A stretch of DNA of 64,000 nt, taken from NCBI GenBank assembly GCA_963805705.1, contig CAWDVH010000005.1, positions 744,001-808,000 of the forward strand, in the 5' to 3' direction. Position numbers and translations under genes: made by a program. This stretch comes from CAWDVH01 sp963805705. GTDB lineage: Bacteria; Actinomycetota; Actinomycetes; Streptosporangiales; Streptosporangiaceae. Within the stretch, counting starts at the first letter, position 1, and the number at the start of each line of letters is the position of its first letter. The notes under the pieces are model-generated. The model was not told the origin of the DNA, made no database searches, and saw only the letters and a list, made by a program, of their open reading frames with translations. Below are positions 30,168-38,745 of the stretch, piece after piece.

Positions 30168-30290
30168 GCTGGTGATAATGCGCTGCCGGACCTCGCCGTT
30201 CGGCTCGTCACCAGGGCCCTGATGACCGGCAGCCGCATGGCCAGCTGGGATATGAAGGAATGTGACAAAAATGGCGTGCATTCTTGCCAT

Positions 30291-30438
30291 ACTGGCTCAG
30301 TAACTGCGCACGAAACACACAACTAGGTTGATCTTTACGTTTCGGTAAACTTTACTGACTCTAAATGTTCAACCAGGCGTAGACTAAAGAAACCCGGCTA
30401 ACCCGCTAGTTGGGAGACAGCAGAATAATAGGCTAACG
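30291..30438. promoter_or_regulatory. AT-rich divergent regulatory region
   Basis: About 150 bp between the lipoprotein gene and the LuxR gene, strikingly AT-richer than its surroundings. It contains TTTAC-N6-GTAAA (30334-30349) nested between GGTTGA (30326-30331) and TCAACC (30369-30374), two concentric inverted repeats. This fits an operator for a dimeric regulator such as the adjacent LuxR-type protein. Confidence 0.5.
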
Positions 30439-31836
30439 ATGACCGCGCCCCCCGCTCGCGTCACCGTCCGTGCAGCCGTGCAGTCAACGCGGCGGCTGCT
30501 GCGTGACACGCTTTCCGCATGCCTGGCCGTCCGCCCGGATGTCACCGTGGTCGGCAAGGTGGCGTCGCCCGGCGAGATGCTCGCGCTTTGCGATCTGCGC
30601 CGCCCGGACGTCGTCATTCTTGACGCCGGCCCGTGGCTGAGTGAGTTCGCCGTGCAAGTGAGCACGCTCACCCGCCGTTTCCCCGACCTGAACGTCATCG
30701 TGACCTACCGGGACGCCTCCGAGCAGGAACTGGCCGCGGCGTGCCGCGCCGGCGTTGCCTCGCTCGTGCCCGAGTCGCACGGCCTCGCGGCCGTGCTCGC
30801 CTTGCTGCGGCGCACCAGGGGGCGGCAGGACCGGGATGACCGGGGCGGCCTCACCGACCGGGAACTGGAGATCGTCGTCCTCACCGGCTCGGGGCACAGC
30901 GTCGCCGAGATCGCGGCGCTGCTGCGGCTCAGCCCGCTCACGGTGGAGAACCTCAAGCGCCGTGTTTTCGCGAAGCTGGACGTGACCAGCAGCGTGCACG
31001 CCGTCGCCAGGGCGGCCTCGCTCGGCATGCTGGACCGCCCCGCCAGCCTGGCCGGGCAGCGGCGGCCGGCGGCCAGGCCGCCAGCGGCGAGAAGGCCGCC
31101 GCCAGCCGGGCGAGACGCGGCCGTGCTGGCCGTAGTGGCTGGTCAGCGCAGCGCTGCCTTCGGTGAGGTGGTGGTGGCACTCGTCGCGAGCCGGCTCCCG
31201 TTCGTCATGGTGGACAGTCCGGGATCGGTCGCCGACGCGCACTGGGCGCGCTGGCACCGCGGGCCGATGGTAGCCGTGCTGGTAGATCCCGCGCGGCCGG
31301 ACTGGAATGTCGCCGCTGAACTCGGCGTGCCCGCCATCCTCGTGCACAGCATGTCGCTGGACTCGCCGGAACTCGCCGAGGCGCTGGCGCGCGGGGCTGG
31401 CGCGCTGGTGGCGGCCGACCGGGTCAGCGATCACTTCCTGACGGTGCTGCGGATGGTGAGCCAGGGCTATCTGGTGGTCGACTCGATGCCGATGCAGTCG
31501 CTGATCGGAGCCGTGCGCGGCCGCTGGGACGATGGTGCGCCAGGGAGCCCGGAGCTGCCCGACCTGACCGCGCGAGAAAGCGACATCCTGCGGTCTCTCG
31601 CCCGCGGGCACTCGATCCGGCAGACCGGCCGGGAACTGGGCATCGCGCCGAAGACCGTCGAGAACGTTCAGACCCGGCTATTCCTCAAACTTGGCGTGCG
31701 CAACAGGTCAGAGGCCCTGGCCGTCGCTGACGAGTTTGGCCTGCTGCCGGCGGTGCCGGTATCGGCCGGCTCGACTAAGGGCTTTGGGTCCCCCGAGGGA
31801 TATCCGTCCTTACCCGAGCGCGTCATGCAGTCCTAG
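30439..31836 (+). CDS. LuxR-type regulator with duplicated receiver-HTH modules
   Basis: A 465-residue regulator with an unusual doubled layout. First module: receiver-like domain (about residues 8-125; VVILDAGPWL at the phosphoacceptor strand) then a GerE/LuxR HTH (LTDRELEIVVLTGSGHSVAE, about 139-200). Second module: a weaker receiver-like domain (about 228-345; AVLVDPARPDWN) and a second HTH (LTARESDILRSLARGHSIRQ, about 376-432). The receiver acidic pocket is incomplete, suggesting an atypical, perhaps phosphorylation-independent response regulator. It is divergent from the DUF4349 lipoprotein and followed after 88 bp by the Tat-type protein. It could regulate either neighbour. Confidence 0.85.
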   Translation: MTAPPARVTVRAAVQSTRRLLRDTLSACLAVRPDVTVVGKVASPGEMLALCDLRRPDVVILDAGPWLSEFAVQVSTLTRRFPDLNVIVTYRDASEQELAAACRAGVASLVPESHGLAAVLALLRRTRGRQDRDDRGGLTDRELEIVVLTGSGHSVAEIAALLRLSPLTVENLKRRVFAKLDVTSSVHAVARAASLGMLDRPASLAGQRRPAARPPAARRPPPAGRDAAVLAVVAGQRSAAFGEVVVALVASRLPFVMVDSPGSVADAHWARWHRGPMVAVLVDPARPDWNVAAELGVPAILVHSMSLDSPELAEALARGAGALVAADRVSDHFLTVLRMVSQGYLVVDSMPMQSLIGAVRGRWDDGAPGSPELPDLTARESDILRSLARGHSIRQTGRELGIAPKTVENVQTRLFLKLGVRNRSEALAVADEFGLLPAVPVSAGSTKGFGSPEGYPSLPERVMQS

Positions 31837-31924
31837 GGTGCAGCCGGAACGGCAATCATCCGATTCCTGTCCCCGGCCGAGTCAATATGGCCTCGGCCCG
31901 CTCGCTCCGCTTAGGAGGCTATTC

Positions 31925-33679
31925 ATGGTCGACTCCGCCAATCCCGATCGCCGGGATAGCCAGAAGAGCCGCAGTACCAGGAAAAGCCGGGGCAGCAAGC
32001 CGCGGGTCAGCGAGGGGCAGCACGACGATGCCTCCCGGCCGCCGGAACACGGCGATCCCGGCGATCCCGGCGCGCCGGAGGCTGGCGACCCGGATCACGA
32101 GGAGCCCGAGGATCCTCGCCCGGGCCAGGGCGACACCGCGGGATATCACGACCCTGGCCCGCGCGGCAGCATGCTGGCCGTCACCCGGCGCAGGCTCCTG
32201 GTCTCCGGCGGCGGGCTGGCCGCCGCCGTTGCCGGGCTTGACGCGCTGCGGAAAGTCGCCAGGGTGCCGGTGCGCATGAGCGCTGACTCGCAGGTCCTGG
32301 ACTCCAGCGCGGCCAGCGGCCCGGGCAGCCTGCCCGACATACAGTTCGACATCGGCGCGCTGATCCCGCCGGCCCAGCTGGTGGACGGCGTCAATATGCA
32401 GTTCCCCCCGGTCTTCACGGTCTTCGCGCCAGCCCGGCTGAGGTCGGCCCCGACCGTGGCAGATCAGCAGCAGCTGTCCGACGCGCTGGCCAGGATCGAG
32501 GAGACCTACGCCTTCGCGCCGCAGGGCGCGTTTACCTTCCTGTCCTACGGGCTCCCGTATTTCCGGCGGTTCCCCGGCTGGATGCTCAGCACGCTGGTGC
32601 CCCGGCTGAACTCGGATAACAGCAGGTTCGCGCTGGAGGAGGCGGTGCCGGCGCCCACCGATGTCAGCCTGGCCAACCCCGGCATCAGGAAGCAGACATT
32701 CAGCGTGCCGGTGAAGATCGAGCAGAATGACATGCTCCTGTCGCTGCGCAGCGACAAGGTGGATAACCTCTGGGACATACTGGCGTTCCTGGCCGGGAGC
32801 AACCGGCTGGGCGGGGAGTTCGTCCCGTCGCCCGTGCTGTCAGCCGGGCTGACCTTCGGCACGGCCCGGGTGATGTTCGTGCAGCGAGGCATGCCGCGGA
32901 GCGTGGCGGAAGCCAATAACCTGCCGTTCGCCCGCCTTGTCCACCCGCAGTCCCCGATGTGGATGGGATTCGCCGACCAGCAGGTGGACGCGAATGCGCC
33001 GGCGGCGGATGTCACTTTCCAGGGCGGGAGCGGGATCCACATGACGACGGCTGAACGGGGGGACTACTTCGACAACGGCTCGCTGCAGCACCTCGCGCAC
33101 GACATCCTCGACCTGGGCCAGTTCTTCGACCTCGACCCGGACGGGAAGCCCGGCGACGACGGGACGTTTCTCGAGCGTGTCCAGTACATGTTCCGGGCCG
33201 GGCCGCCGCCGTCGGCGGGGAACGCTGACCAGTTCAGCGACGGGGACGGTCCCGCCTTCGTCCAGAACACCTTCCGGGGCTCCGGCGACGCGGCCAGCAG
33301 CGCCCGTGGCGTCGGCACGCGCCCGGACGCCGGCGGCCGCCCTGAGCACCGGATGGGTCACATTTCCACGCTGCAGCGATCCTCCCGAACCGCGTCAGGC
33401 CAGCCGATTCACCAGCGGATGGACGGGCCGGGCTTCGACAGCCTGGACGTCCCGGACGGCAGCAAGCAGCCGAAGCTGCAATTTAGCGCGTTCGTGCCCA
33501 CGGCCGACTTCTTCGCGACGATGCGCGCTCATCAGGCGTCGCTGGACCTGCAGGCCGAGTTTGGCGTAGATCCGTCCGACAACGGCCTGGAGCGATTCAT
33601 CACCGCCACCCGGCGGCAGAACTTCCTCATCCCGCCGCGGCGCCACCGGGCGTTCCCGTTCGCGGAACTGCGCAGGTGA
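31925..33679 (+). CDS. Tat-signal DyP-like protein (DUF7405-like)
   Basis: A 584-residue protein. The first 85 residues are acidic and Gly/Pro-rich; then a twin-arginine-like segment TRRRLLVSGGGLAAAVAGL (about 87-105) precedes the folded part. The body (FTFLSYGLPYFRRFPG, PQSPMWMGFADQQVDANAPA, and the ending FITATRRQNFLIPPRRHRAF) resembles DUF7405, a family related to DyP-type haem peroxidases; I am moderately sure. ATG 31925 has AGGAGG 6 bp upstream, so the long leader before the Tat motif appears genuine, which is odd for export. It lies between hemE and cgoX, consistent with a haem-dependent enzyme. Confidence 0.55.
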   Translation: MVDSANPDRRDSQKSRSTRKSRGSKPRVSEGQHDDASRPPEHGDPGDPGAPEAGDPDHEEPEDPRPGQGDTAGYHDPGPRGSMLAVTRRRLLVSGGGLAAAVAGLDALRKVARVPVRMSADSQVLDSSAASGPGSLPDIQFDIGALIPPAQLVDGVNMQFPPVFTVFAPARLRSAPTVADQQQLSDALARIEETYAFAPQGAFTFLSYGLPYFRRFPGWMLSTLVPRLNSDNSRFALEEAVPAPTDVSLANPGIRKQTFSVPVKIEQNDMLLSLRSDKVDNLWDILAFLAGSNRLGGEFVPSPVLSAGLTFGTARVMFVQRGMPRSVAEANNLPFARLVHPQSPMWMGFADQQVDANAPAADVTFQGGSGIHMTTAERGDYFDNGSLQHLAHDILDLGQFFDLDPDGKPGDDGTFLERVQYMFRAGPPPSAGNADQFSDGDGPAFVQNTFRGSGDAASSARGVGTRPDAGGRPEHRMGHISTLQRSSRTASGQPIHQRMDGPGFDSLDVPDGSKQPKLQFSAFVPTADFFATMRAHQASLDLQAEFGVDPSDNGLERFITATRRQNFLIPPRRHRAFPFAELRR

Positions 33680-33749
33680 CGGAACCGCGCAGGCCCGGAC
33701 TCTGACCGTGGGCGCGCGGCGATCACCGGGGGTACGGCACAGTAGACGG

Positions 33750-35324
33750 GTGACCACCCAAGACCGCCGCCCCGCCGTCGCGATCGTGGGCGGCGGGATC
33801 GCCGGGCTCGCCGCCGCGTTCTTCCTGCGCGACCGGGGCGTAGCGGTGACCGTCCTGGAAGGCTCGCCGCGGCTCGGCGGCAAGCTGGCCACCTCGCAGG
33901 TCGCCGGGATCGCGGTCGACGAGGGCGCGGAATCCCTGCTGGCCCGCCGTCCCGAGGGCACGGACCTGATCCGGGCGGTCGGCCTGGCCGCCGGCCTGGT
34001 GTCGCCGGGCACCACATCCGCGGGCCTCTGGACTCGCGGGCAGCTGCGCCCCCTGCCGAAACGGCAGTTCATGGGGGTCCCCGCCGACCTGGACGAGCTG
34101 TCGCGCACCGGGATCCTCTCCCCGGAGGGGACGGCCAGGACCTGGGCCGACCTTGAGCTGCCGGTCACCGGCCGAGACGGCGACGTGTCCGTGGCCAGCT
34201 ACGTTGGCGCCCGGCTCGGCGGCGAGCTGGTGGACCGCCTGGTCGACCCGCTGCTCGGCGGCGTCTACGCGGGCCGCTCCGATGAGCTGTCCTTCGAGGC
34301 GACGCTGCCCGCCCTGGCCAGGGCGTCCGGTGAGCACCGCTCGCTCTGCGCCGCCGCCGCCGCGCTCCTGCCGCCGGCGGCCCGACCGCCCGGTGCGCCC
34401 CGTCCGGCTGATGCCGCCCGCCCGCCCGGTGCGCCCAGCCCGCCCGCCCCGGCGCAAGCCGCGGTATTCACCACCCTGTCCGGTGGTCTCGGGACGCTCC
34501 CGCCCGTGCTGGCCACGGCATCTGGCGCGATCATCAGGACTGGCGCGATGGTACGCGGGCTGGCCCGTGTCCCCGGCGGCTGGCGGCTCACCGTAGGCTC
34601 CGCGCACGCGCCGGAGCTCCTGGATGCCGATGCCGTCATCCTGGCGCTGCCGGCCCGGCCCGCTGGACGCCTGCTGTCGGCGGTGCCGGCCGCGGCTGTC
34701 GCCGCGAGCGGGCTGGGCGAGATCGCCTACGCGAGCATGGCGATCGTCACCCTGGCCTACCCGGCGGCGGCATTCCCGAGCCTCCCCGGCGGCAGCGGCT
34801 ACCTGGTGCCTGCCGTGGACGGTCACCCGGTCAAGGCCGTGACCTTCAGCACTATCAAGTGGCCGCACCTGCTGGGCGAGACCCGGCAGGCCGGCCTGCG
34901 CTCGGCCCAGTCGGCCGGGGACGTCCATCTGGTGCGCTGCTCGGTTGGCCGACGGGGGGAGGAGGCGGTGCTGCAGCGCGACGATGCCGAGCTTGCCGCG
35001 CTGGCGGTCAGCGACCTGGCGGCCGCCACGGGAGTCAGCGGCGCGCCGGTGGATGCGCGGGTGACCAGATGGGGCGGCGGCCTGCCCCAGTACACCGTCG
35101 GTCACCTGGACCGGGTGCGGCGGATTCGCGCCAGCGTGGCGGCCCAGCCCGGCCTGGCGGTCTGCGGCGCCGCATTCGACGGGATCGGCATCCCGGCCTG
35201 CATCGCCTCGGCGCGGCTGGCCGCCGACCAGGTGCTCTCCCACCTGGAATCGGCCGCCGCGAACCTCGCAGCAGTGAGACCGGCAGCAGTGGACCCGGCA
35301 GCAGGGAAAGGTGTGGTCCAGTGA
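33750..35324 (+). CDS. hemG: Coproporphyrinogen III oxidase / protoporphyrinogen oxidase
   Basis: FAD enzyme of the HemY/CgoX family; in actinobacteria it oxidises coproporphyrinogen III to coproporphyrin III. The N-terminal FAD motif VAIVGGGIAGLAAAFFLRD, then PRLGGKLATSQVAG and VDEGAESLLARRP, and C-terminal TRWGGGLPQYTVGHLDRV are all typical. A Pro/Ala-rich insert of about 28 residues lies at 210-238. Start GTG 33750 places the FAD motif near residue 10; GTG 33708 is an alternative. The stop overlaps the next gene's GTG. With hemE and chdC it completes most of the coproporphyrin-dependent pathway (ferrochelatase not in the window). Confidence 0.92.
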   Translation: MTTQDRRPAVAIVGGGIAGLAAAFFLRDRGVAVTVLEGSPRLGGKLATSQVAGIAVDEGAESLLARRPEGTDLIRAVGLAAGLVSPGTTSAGLWTRGQLRPLPKRQFMGVPADLDELSRTGILSPEGTARTWADLELPVTGRDGDVSVASYVGARLGGELVDRLVDPLLGGVYAGRSDELSFEATLPALARASGEHRSLCAAAAALLPPAARPPGAPRPADAARPPGAPSPPAPAQAAVFTTLSGGLGTLPPVLATASGAIIRTGAMVRGLARVPGGWRLTVGSAHAPELLDADAVILALPARPAGRLLSAVPAAAVAASGLGEIAYASMAIVTLAYPAAAFPSLPGGSGYLVPAVDGHPVKAVTFSTIKWPHLLGETRQAGLRSAQSAGDVHLVRCSVGRRGEEAVLQRDDAELAALAVSDLAAATGVSGAPVDARVTRWGGGLPQYTVGHLDRVRRIRASVAAQPGLAVCGAAFDGIGIPACIASARLAADQVLSHLESAAANLAAVRPAAVDPAAGKGVVQ

Positions 35325-36046
35325 TCGAGACGCAGCGGCAAGGCGATGTCTGGATCGTGCGCATGCGCGAGGGCGAGAACCGGTTCAGCCTCCGGACGCT
35401 GACGGAATTCCATGAGGCGCTGGACCGCGCCGAGGCCCATTCCGGGCCGATCGCGGTGGTCACCACCGGCGAGGGCAAGTTCTACTCCAACGGAATCGAC
35501 CTCGACTGGCTGGCCGGAGCGGGCGGCGAGCGTCCCGAGTACTTCGCCAGCCTGCACCGGCTGCTCGGCCGCATGATCGGATTCCCGGCGATCACCGTCG
35601 CCGCGGTCAACGGGCATGCGTTCGGCGCCGGGGCGATGCTCGCGACGGCTCACGACTTCGCCGTCATGCGCGAGGACCGGGGCTACTGGTGCCTGCCCGA
35701 GGCTGACCTTGGCCTGCCGATGGGCCCCGCCATGTTCAGCGTGATCAGCGCCAAGCTGCCCGGGCAGACCACGCACGAGGCCATCCTCACCGGCCGGCGG
35801 TACGGCGGCGCGGATGCGATGACGGCGGGGATCGTGCACCGGGCGGTGAGCGAGGACCAGGTCCTCGCCCGTGCCGTGCAGCTCGCGGCCGGGCTGGCCA
35901 GCAAGGACAGGCGCACGCTGGCCGCGCACAAGCGGCTGATGTACGGCGAGGTGATGCGGGCGTGCGGGGCAGGTGCCGGCCGGCCAGCCGCCCCGGCCGC
36001 CGCCGGGCCTGCCGGGGCTGCGACTTCGCCTACGGTGGCACAATGA
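35321..36046 (+). CDS. Enoyl-CoA hydratase/isomerase-family protein
   Basis: A 241-residue crotonase-fold protein: IAVVTTGEGKFYSNGIDLDW, the oxyanion-hole stretch VAAVNGHAFGAGAMLATAHD, and the downstream YWCLPEADLGLPM. It resembles the actinobacterial enoyl-CoA hydratases with a short C-terminus. Substrate unknown. GTG 35321 overlaps the cgoX stop (GTGA) and is preceded by GGGAAAGG, and the next gene, chdC, starts 4 bp after its stop, so it lies in the haem operon; no link to haem is known. The C-terminal tail is Ala/Gly/Pro-rich. Confidence 0.88.
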   Translation: MIETQRQGDVWIVRMREGENRFSLRTLTEFHEALDRAEAHSGPIAVVTTGEGKFYSNGIDLDWLAGAGGERPEYFASLHRLLGRMIGFPAITVAAVNGHAFGAGAMLATAHDFAVMREDRGYWCLPEADLGLPMGPAMFSVISAKLPGQTTHEAILTGRRYGGADAMTAGIVHRAVSEDQVLARAVQLAAGLASKDRRTLAAHKRLMYGEVMRACGAGAGRPAAPAAAGPAGAATSPTVAQ

Positions 36047-36050
36047 TCGT

Positions 36051-36881
36051 ATGGCTGGCAGCGAGGGCGGAGTCGTGGCCGCAGGCGCAGTAGCAGCGGG
36101 AGACCGGGTCGTGGCGACAGGCGGGGCAGTGGCGGGCGAGACAGCCGGTGCGGGCCAGACAGCCCGGCGGCCGAAGGCGCGAGAGCTGAACGAGCTCATC
36201 CGCTACACGATGTGGTCGGTCTTCCGGCTGAGCGATCAGGCGGCGCATGACGGAGCCTGGTCGGCGGGACCGGGGCACCGGCGGGATGCCGTGGCGGCCG
36301 AGGTCACCGAGCTGATTGAGCAGGAAGCGGGGAAGGGAGTCGTCACCCGCGGCTGCTACGACCTGCAGGGGATGCGCGCCGACGCGGATTACATGTTCTG
36401 GTGGACCTCCCCGTCCTCCGATGATCTGCAGGAGGTCTACGCGCGGTTCCGCGCGACCCGGCTCGGCCGGATCAGCGAGCCGGTCTGGTCGGCGATGGCC
36501 GTGCACCGGCCCGCCGAGTTCAACAAGAGCCACATCCCGGCGTTCCTGGCCGACGAGGAGCCCGGCGATTACATCTGCGTCTACCCGTTCGTCCGGACCC
36601 TCGAGTGGTATCTGCTGGGCGAGGAGGAGCGCCGTGCGCTGCTGACCGAGCACGGGATGATGGCCAGGGAGTACCCCGATGTCCGGGCCAACACGGTGGC
36701 CTGCTTCGCGCTGAACGACTACGAGTGGATGCTCGCCTTCGAGGCCGGGGAGCTGCACCGGATCGTCGATCTCATGCGCCATCTGCGCGGCGCGCAGGCG
36801 AGGCTCTACACCAGGGTCGAGATCCCGTTCTACACCGGCCGGCGCAAGCCGGTCAGCGAGCTGCTGGCCGCCTTGCCGTGA
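36051..36881 (+). CDS. chdC: Coproheme decarboxylase (HemQ/ChdC)
   Basis: Last enzyme of the coproporphyrin-dependent haem pathway, removing two propionate carboxyls from coproheme with H2O2. The C-terminal 230 residues match ChdC: IRYTMWSVFRLSD, YDLQGMRADADYMFWW, the catalytic Tyr178 in YPFVRTLEWYLL, then RANTVACFALNDYEWMLAFE. The first 45 residues are an Ala/Gly/Val leader, longer than usual. Start ATG 36051 is 4 bp after the preceding stop. Its stop overlaps the next GTG. This gene gives the strongest evidence that this is a Gram-positive haem pathway. Confidence 0.95.
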   Translation: MAGSEGGVVAAGAVAAGDRVVATGGAVAGETAGAGQTARRPKARELNELIRYTMWSVFRLSDQAAHDGAWSAGPGHRRDAVAAEVTELIEQEAGKGVVTRGCYDLQGMRADADYMFWWTSPSSDDLQEVYARFRATRLGRISEPVWSAMAVHRPAEFNKSHIPAFLADEEPGDYICVYPFVRTLEWYLLGEEERRALLTEHGMMAREYPDVRANTVACFALNDYEWMLAFEAGELHRIVDLMRHLRGAQARLYTRVEIPFYTGRRKPVSELLAALP

Positions 36882-37855
36882 GGCTCCTGTTCGGCCGGGA
36901 GCGGTTCACCGCCGAGCTGGCCTGGCAGGACATCGGGCCGCTGCTGCCCGGCTGGGAGATCGTCACCTGCCCGCCGAGGCTGGTCATTGAGCATCTGGAT
37001 GGCGTGGACGCCGTCTGCCCGTTCGGCGCGTGGATCGATAAGGCCGTGCTCGATGCGGGCTCCTTCGGGCTGGTGCACCAGTTCGGGGTCGGCCTGGAGA
37101 AGGTCGACGTCCCCCGGGCAACGGAGCTTGGCGTATGGGTATCGCGGGTGCCTGGTGACGTCGGCGGGAACGCCGACAGCGTCGCGGAGATCGCGATCCT
37201 GCATCTGCTCGCCCTGGTCAGGCGGCTGGACGCGGCGAGATCCGTGCTCACCGGCGGGGGGTGGGAGTCCCGGCCGACCGGCCGCTCAGTGCTCGGCGCG
37301 ACGGTGCTGATCGTCGGCCTCGGCGCCATCGGGACGGCGGTCGCGGTGCGCCTGGTCCCGTTCGGCGCGCGGCTGCTCGGGGTCCGGGCCCGGCCCCGGC
37401 TCGGCGGCCCGCCGGGGGTGGAGCAGGTGACGGGCCCCGATCAGCTCAGCGAGGTGCTCGGCCAGGCCGACGCCGTGATCTGCTGCGCAATGCTGGACAG
37501 CGGCAACGCCGGCATGTTCGGGGCGGCCGAGTTCGGCGCGATGAAGCCCGGCGCGCTGTTCGTCAATGTCGCCAGGGGCGCGCTGGTCGATGAGGCAGCC
37601 CTGCTGGCCGCCCTCGAATCCGGCCAGGTCGGGGGCGCCGGCCTGGACGTGCACGCCACCGAGCCCGTCGACCCGGGCTCCGCGCTGCTGCGCCATCCGT
37701 CGGTGCTGGCCACGCCGCACGTCGGCGGGCTCACCGATGTCATGTTCCGGCGCAGCGCCGAGGCGTTCGCCGCGAACGTGCGGCGCTGGGCGGACGGCGG
37801 CAGGCCCCGCTGGGCGGTCAACGCGCCCGCATTCGGCCGGTGGCCGCCGGCCTGA
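36878..37855 (+). CDS. D-isomer 2-hydroxyacid dehydrogenase family protein
   Basis: A 325-residue NAD(P)-dependent dehydrogenase with GLGAIGTAVAVRL (Rossmann motif, about residue 147), NVARGALVDEAALLAALE and PHVGGLTDV with the catalytic His near the end. The catalytic Arg is expected in NVARGALVD. Substrate unknown. GTG 36878 overlaps the chdC stop by 4 bp (GTGA). It is the last gene of the cgoX operon. Confidence 0.9.
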   Translation: MRLLFGRERFTAELAWQDIGPLLPGWEIVTCPPRLVIEHLDGVDAVCPFGAWIDKAVLDAGSFGLVHQFGVGLEKVDVPRATELGVWVSRVPGDVGGNADSVAEIAILHLLALVRRLDAARSVLTGGGWESRPTGRSVLGATVLIVGLGAIGTAVAVRLVPFGARLLGVRARPRLGGPPGVEQVTGPDQLSEVLGQADAVICCAMLDSGNAGMFGAAEFGAMKPGALFVNVARGALVDEAALLAALESGQVGGAGLDVHATEPVDPGSALLRHPSVLATPHVGGLTDVMFRRSAEAFAANVRRWADGGRPRWAVNAPAFGRWPPA

Positions 37856-38012
37856 GCGACGTCGCCGCCCTGGGCGCGTGACCCGTGTGGCGGCCCGGTC
37901 GGCAGGGCATGATCACGAGCGTGGACCTGCGGCCGGCGGGACCGCCAGCCCTGGGATCACTCGGGCGGCGCGATGCCATCGCCCAGCTGCCCGCCCGCGG
38001 AAGGGGAGGCCC

Positions 38013-38702
38013 ATGGCCGGCGACCGGGGATCGATAGGCGGCAGTGAGGTGCAGGCCGGCCTGCTGACCACGCCACGGGCCGCCGCGGTCGCGGGGATCG
38101 TCTTTTCTGTGCTGCTCATCTCGGCGCTCGTCCTGCTCAGGCTCTCTGTCCCGGCCAATCTCGCCATGGCCGGCACGTGGCTGACCGATTCGGGGCGAAG
38201 AGCCGCCGTGGCGATCGGGCTGAACCTTGTCCCGTTCGCGGGCATCGCGTTCCTCTGGTTCATCGGGGTGATCAGGGACCGGATCGGGGTGCACGAAGAT
38301 CGCTTCTTCGCGACCGTCTTCCTGGGCAGCGGCCTGCTGTTCGTCGGCATGCTGTTCGTGGCTGCGGCGGTCGGCGGCGGCCTCATCGCGGGAATGTCGT
38401 CGTCCGGCCCGCCGGGGGCCGCCCCGCTGGTGCTGGGCCGCAACGTCACGTCGATCCTGCTGAACGTCTACGCGATGCGAATGGCGGCGGTGTTCACGAT
38501 CACCACGGTGACCATTGCCCGCCGCACCCAGATCGTTTCGCGATGGCTCACGGTGGCCGGGCTGGCGGTCGCGCTGGTGCTGCTGGTGGGTGTCGGCATC
38601 TCACCCTGGGTGGAGCTGCTGTTCCCCGTGTGGATCCTGGCCCTGAGCGTCGATATCCTCACCGCCGGCCGAAGGGTGATACCGGACCGGCCCGCGGCAT
38701 AG
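38013..38702 (+). CDS. Hypothetical integral membrane protein
   Basis: A 229-residue protein with about five to six membrane segments (GIVFSVLLISALVLLRL, AIGLNLVPFAGIAFLWFIGV, FLGSGLLFVGMLFVAAAVGG and two near the C-terminus). A conserved charged loop is IRDRIGVHEDRFF. No enzyme motif is recognised; it resembles hypothetical membrane proteins common in actinomycetes. ATG 38013 has AAGGGGAGG 3 bp upstream. Not obviously tied to its neighbours. Confidence 0.75.
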   Translation: MAGDRGSIGGSEVQAGLLTTPRAAAVAGIVFSVLLISALVLLRLSVPANLAMAGTWLTDSGRRAAVAIGLNLVPFAGIAFLWFIGVIRDRIGVHEDRFFATVFLGSGLLFVGMLFVAAAVGGGLIAGMSSSGPPGAAPLVLGRNVTSILLNVYAMRMAAVFTITTVTIARRTQIVSRWLTVAGLAVALVLLVGVGISPWVELLFPVWILALSVDILTAGRRVIPDRPAA

Positions 38703-38745
38703 CGTTGAGCGACGGAGGCCAGCTCGCAATGGAGTTACGGGAAAC

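Noticed and set aside
37566..38012. Upstream extension of the membrane protein gene
   Set aside because: The extension is Arg/Pro-rich and overlaps the dehydrogenase gene; AAGGGGAGG before ATG 38013 supports the shorter form.
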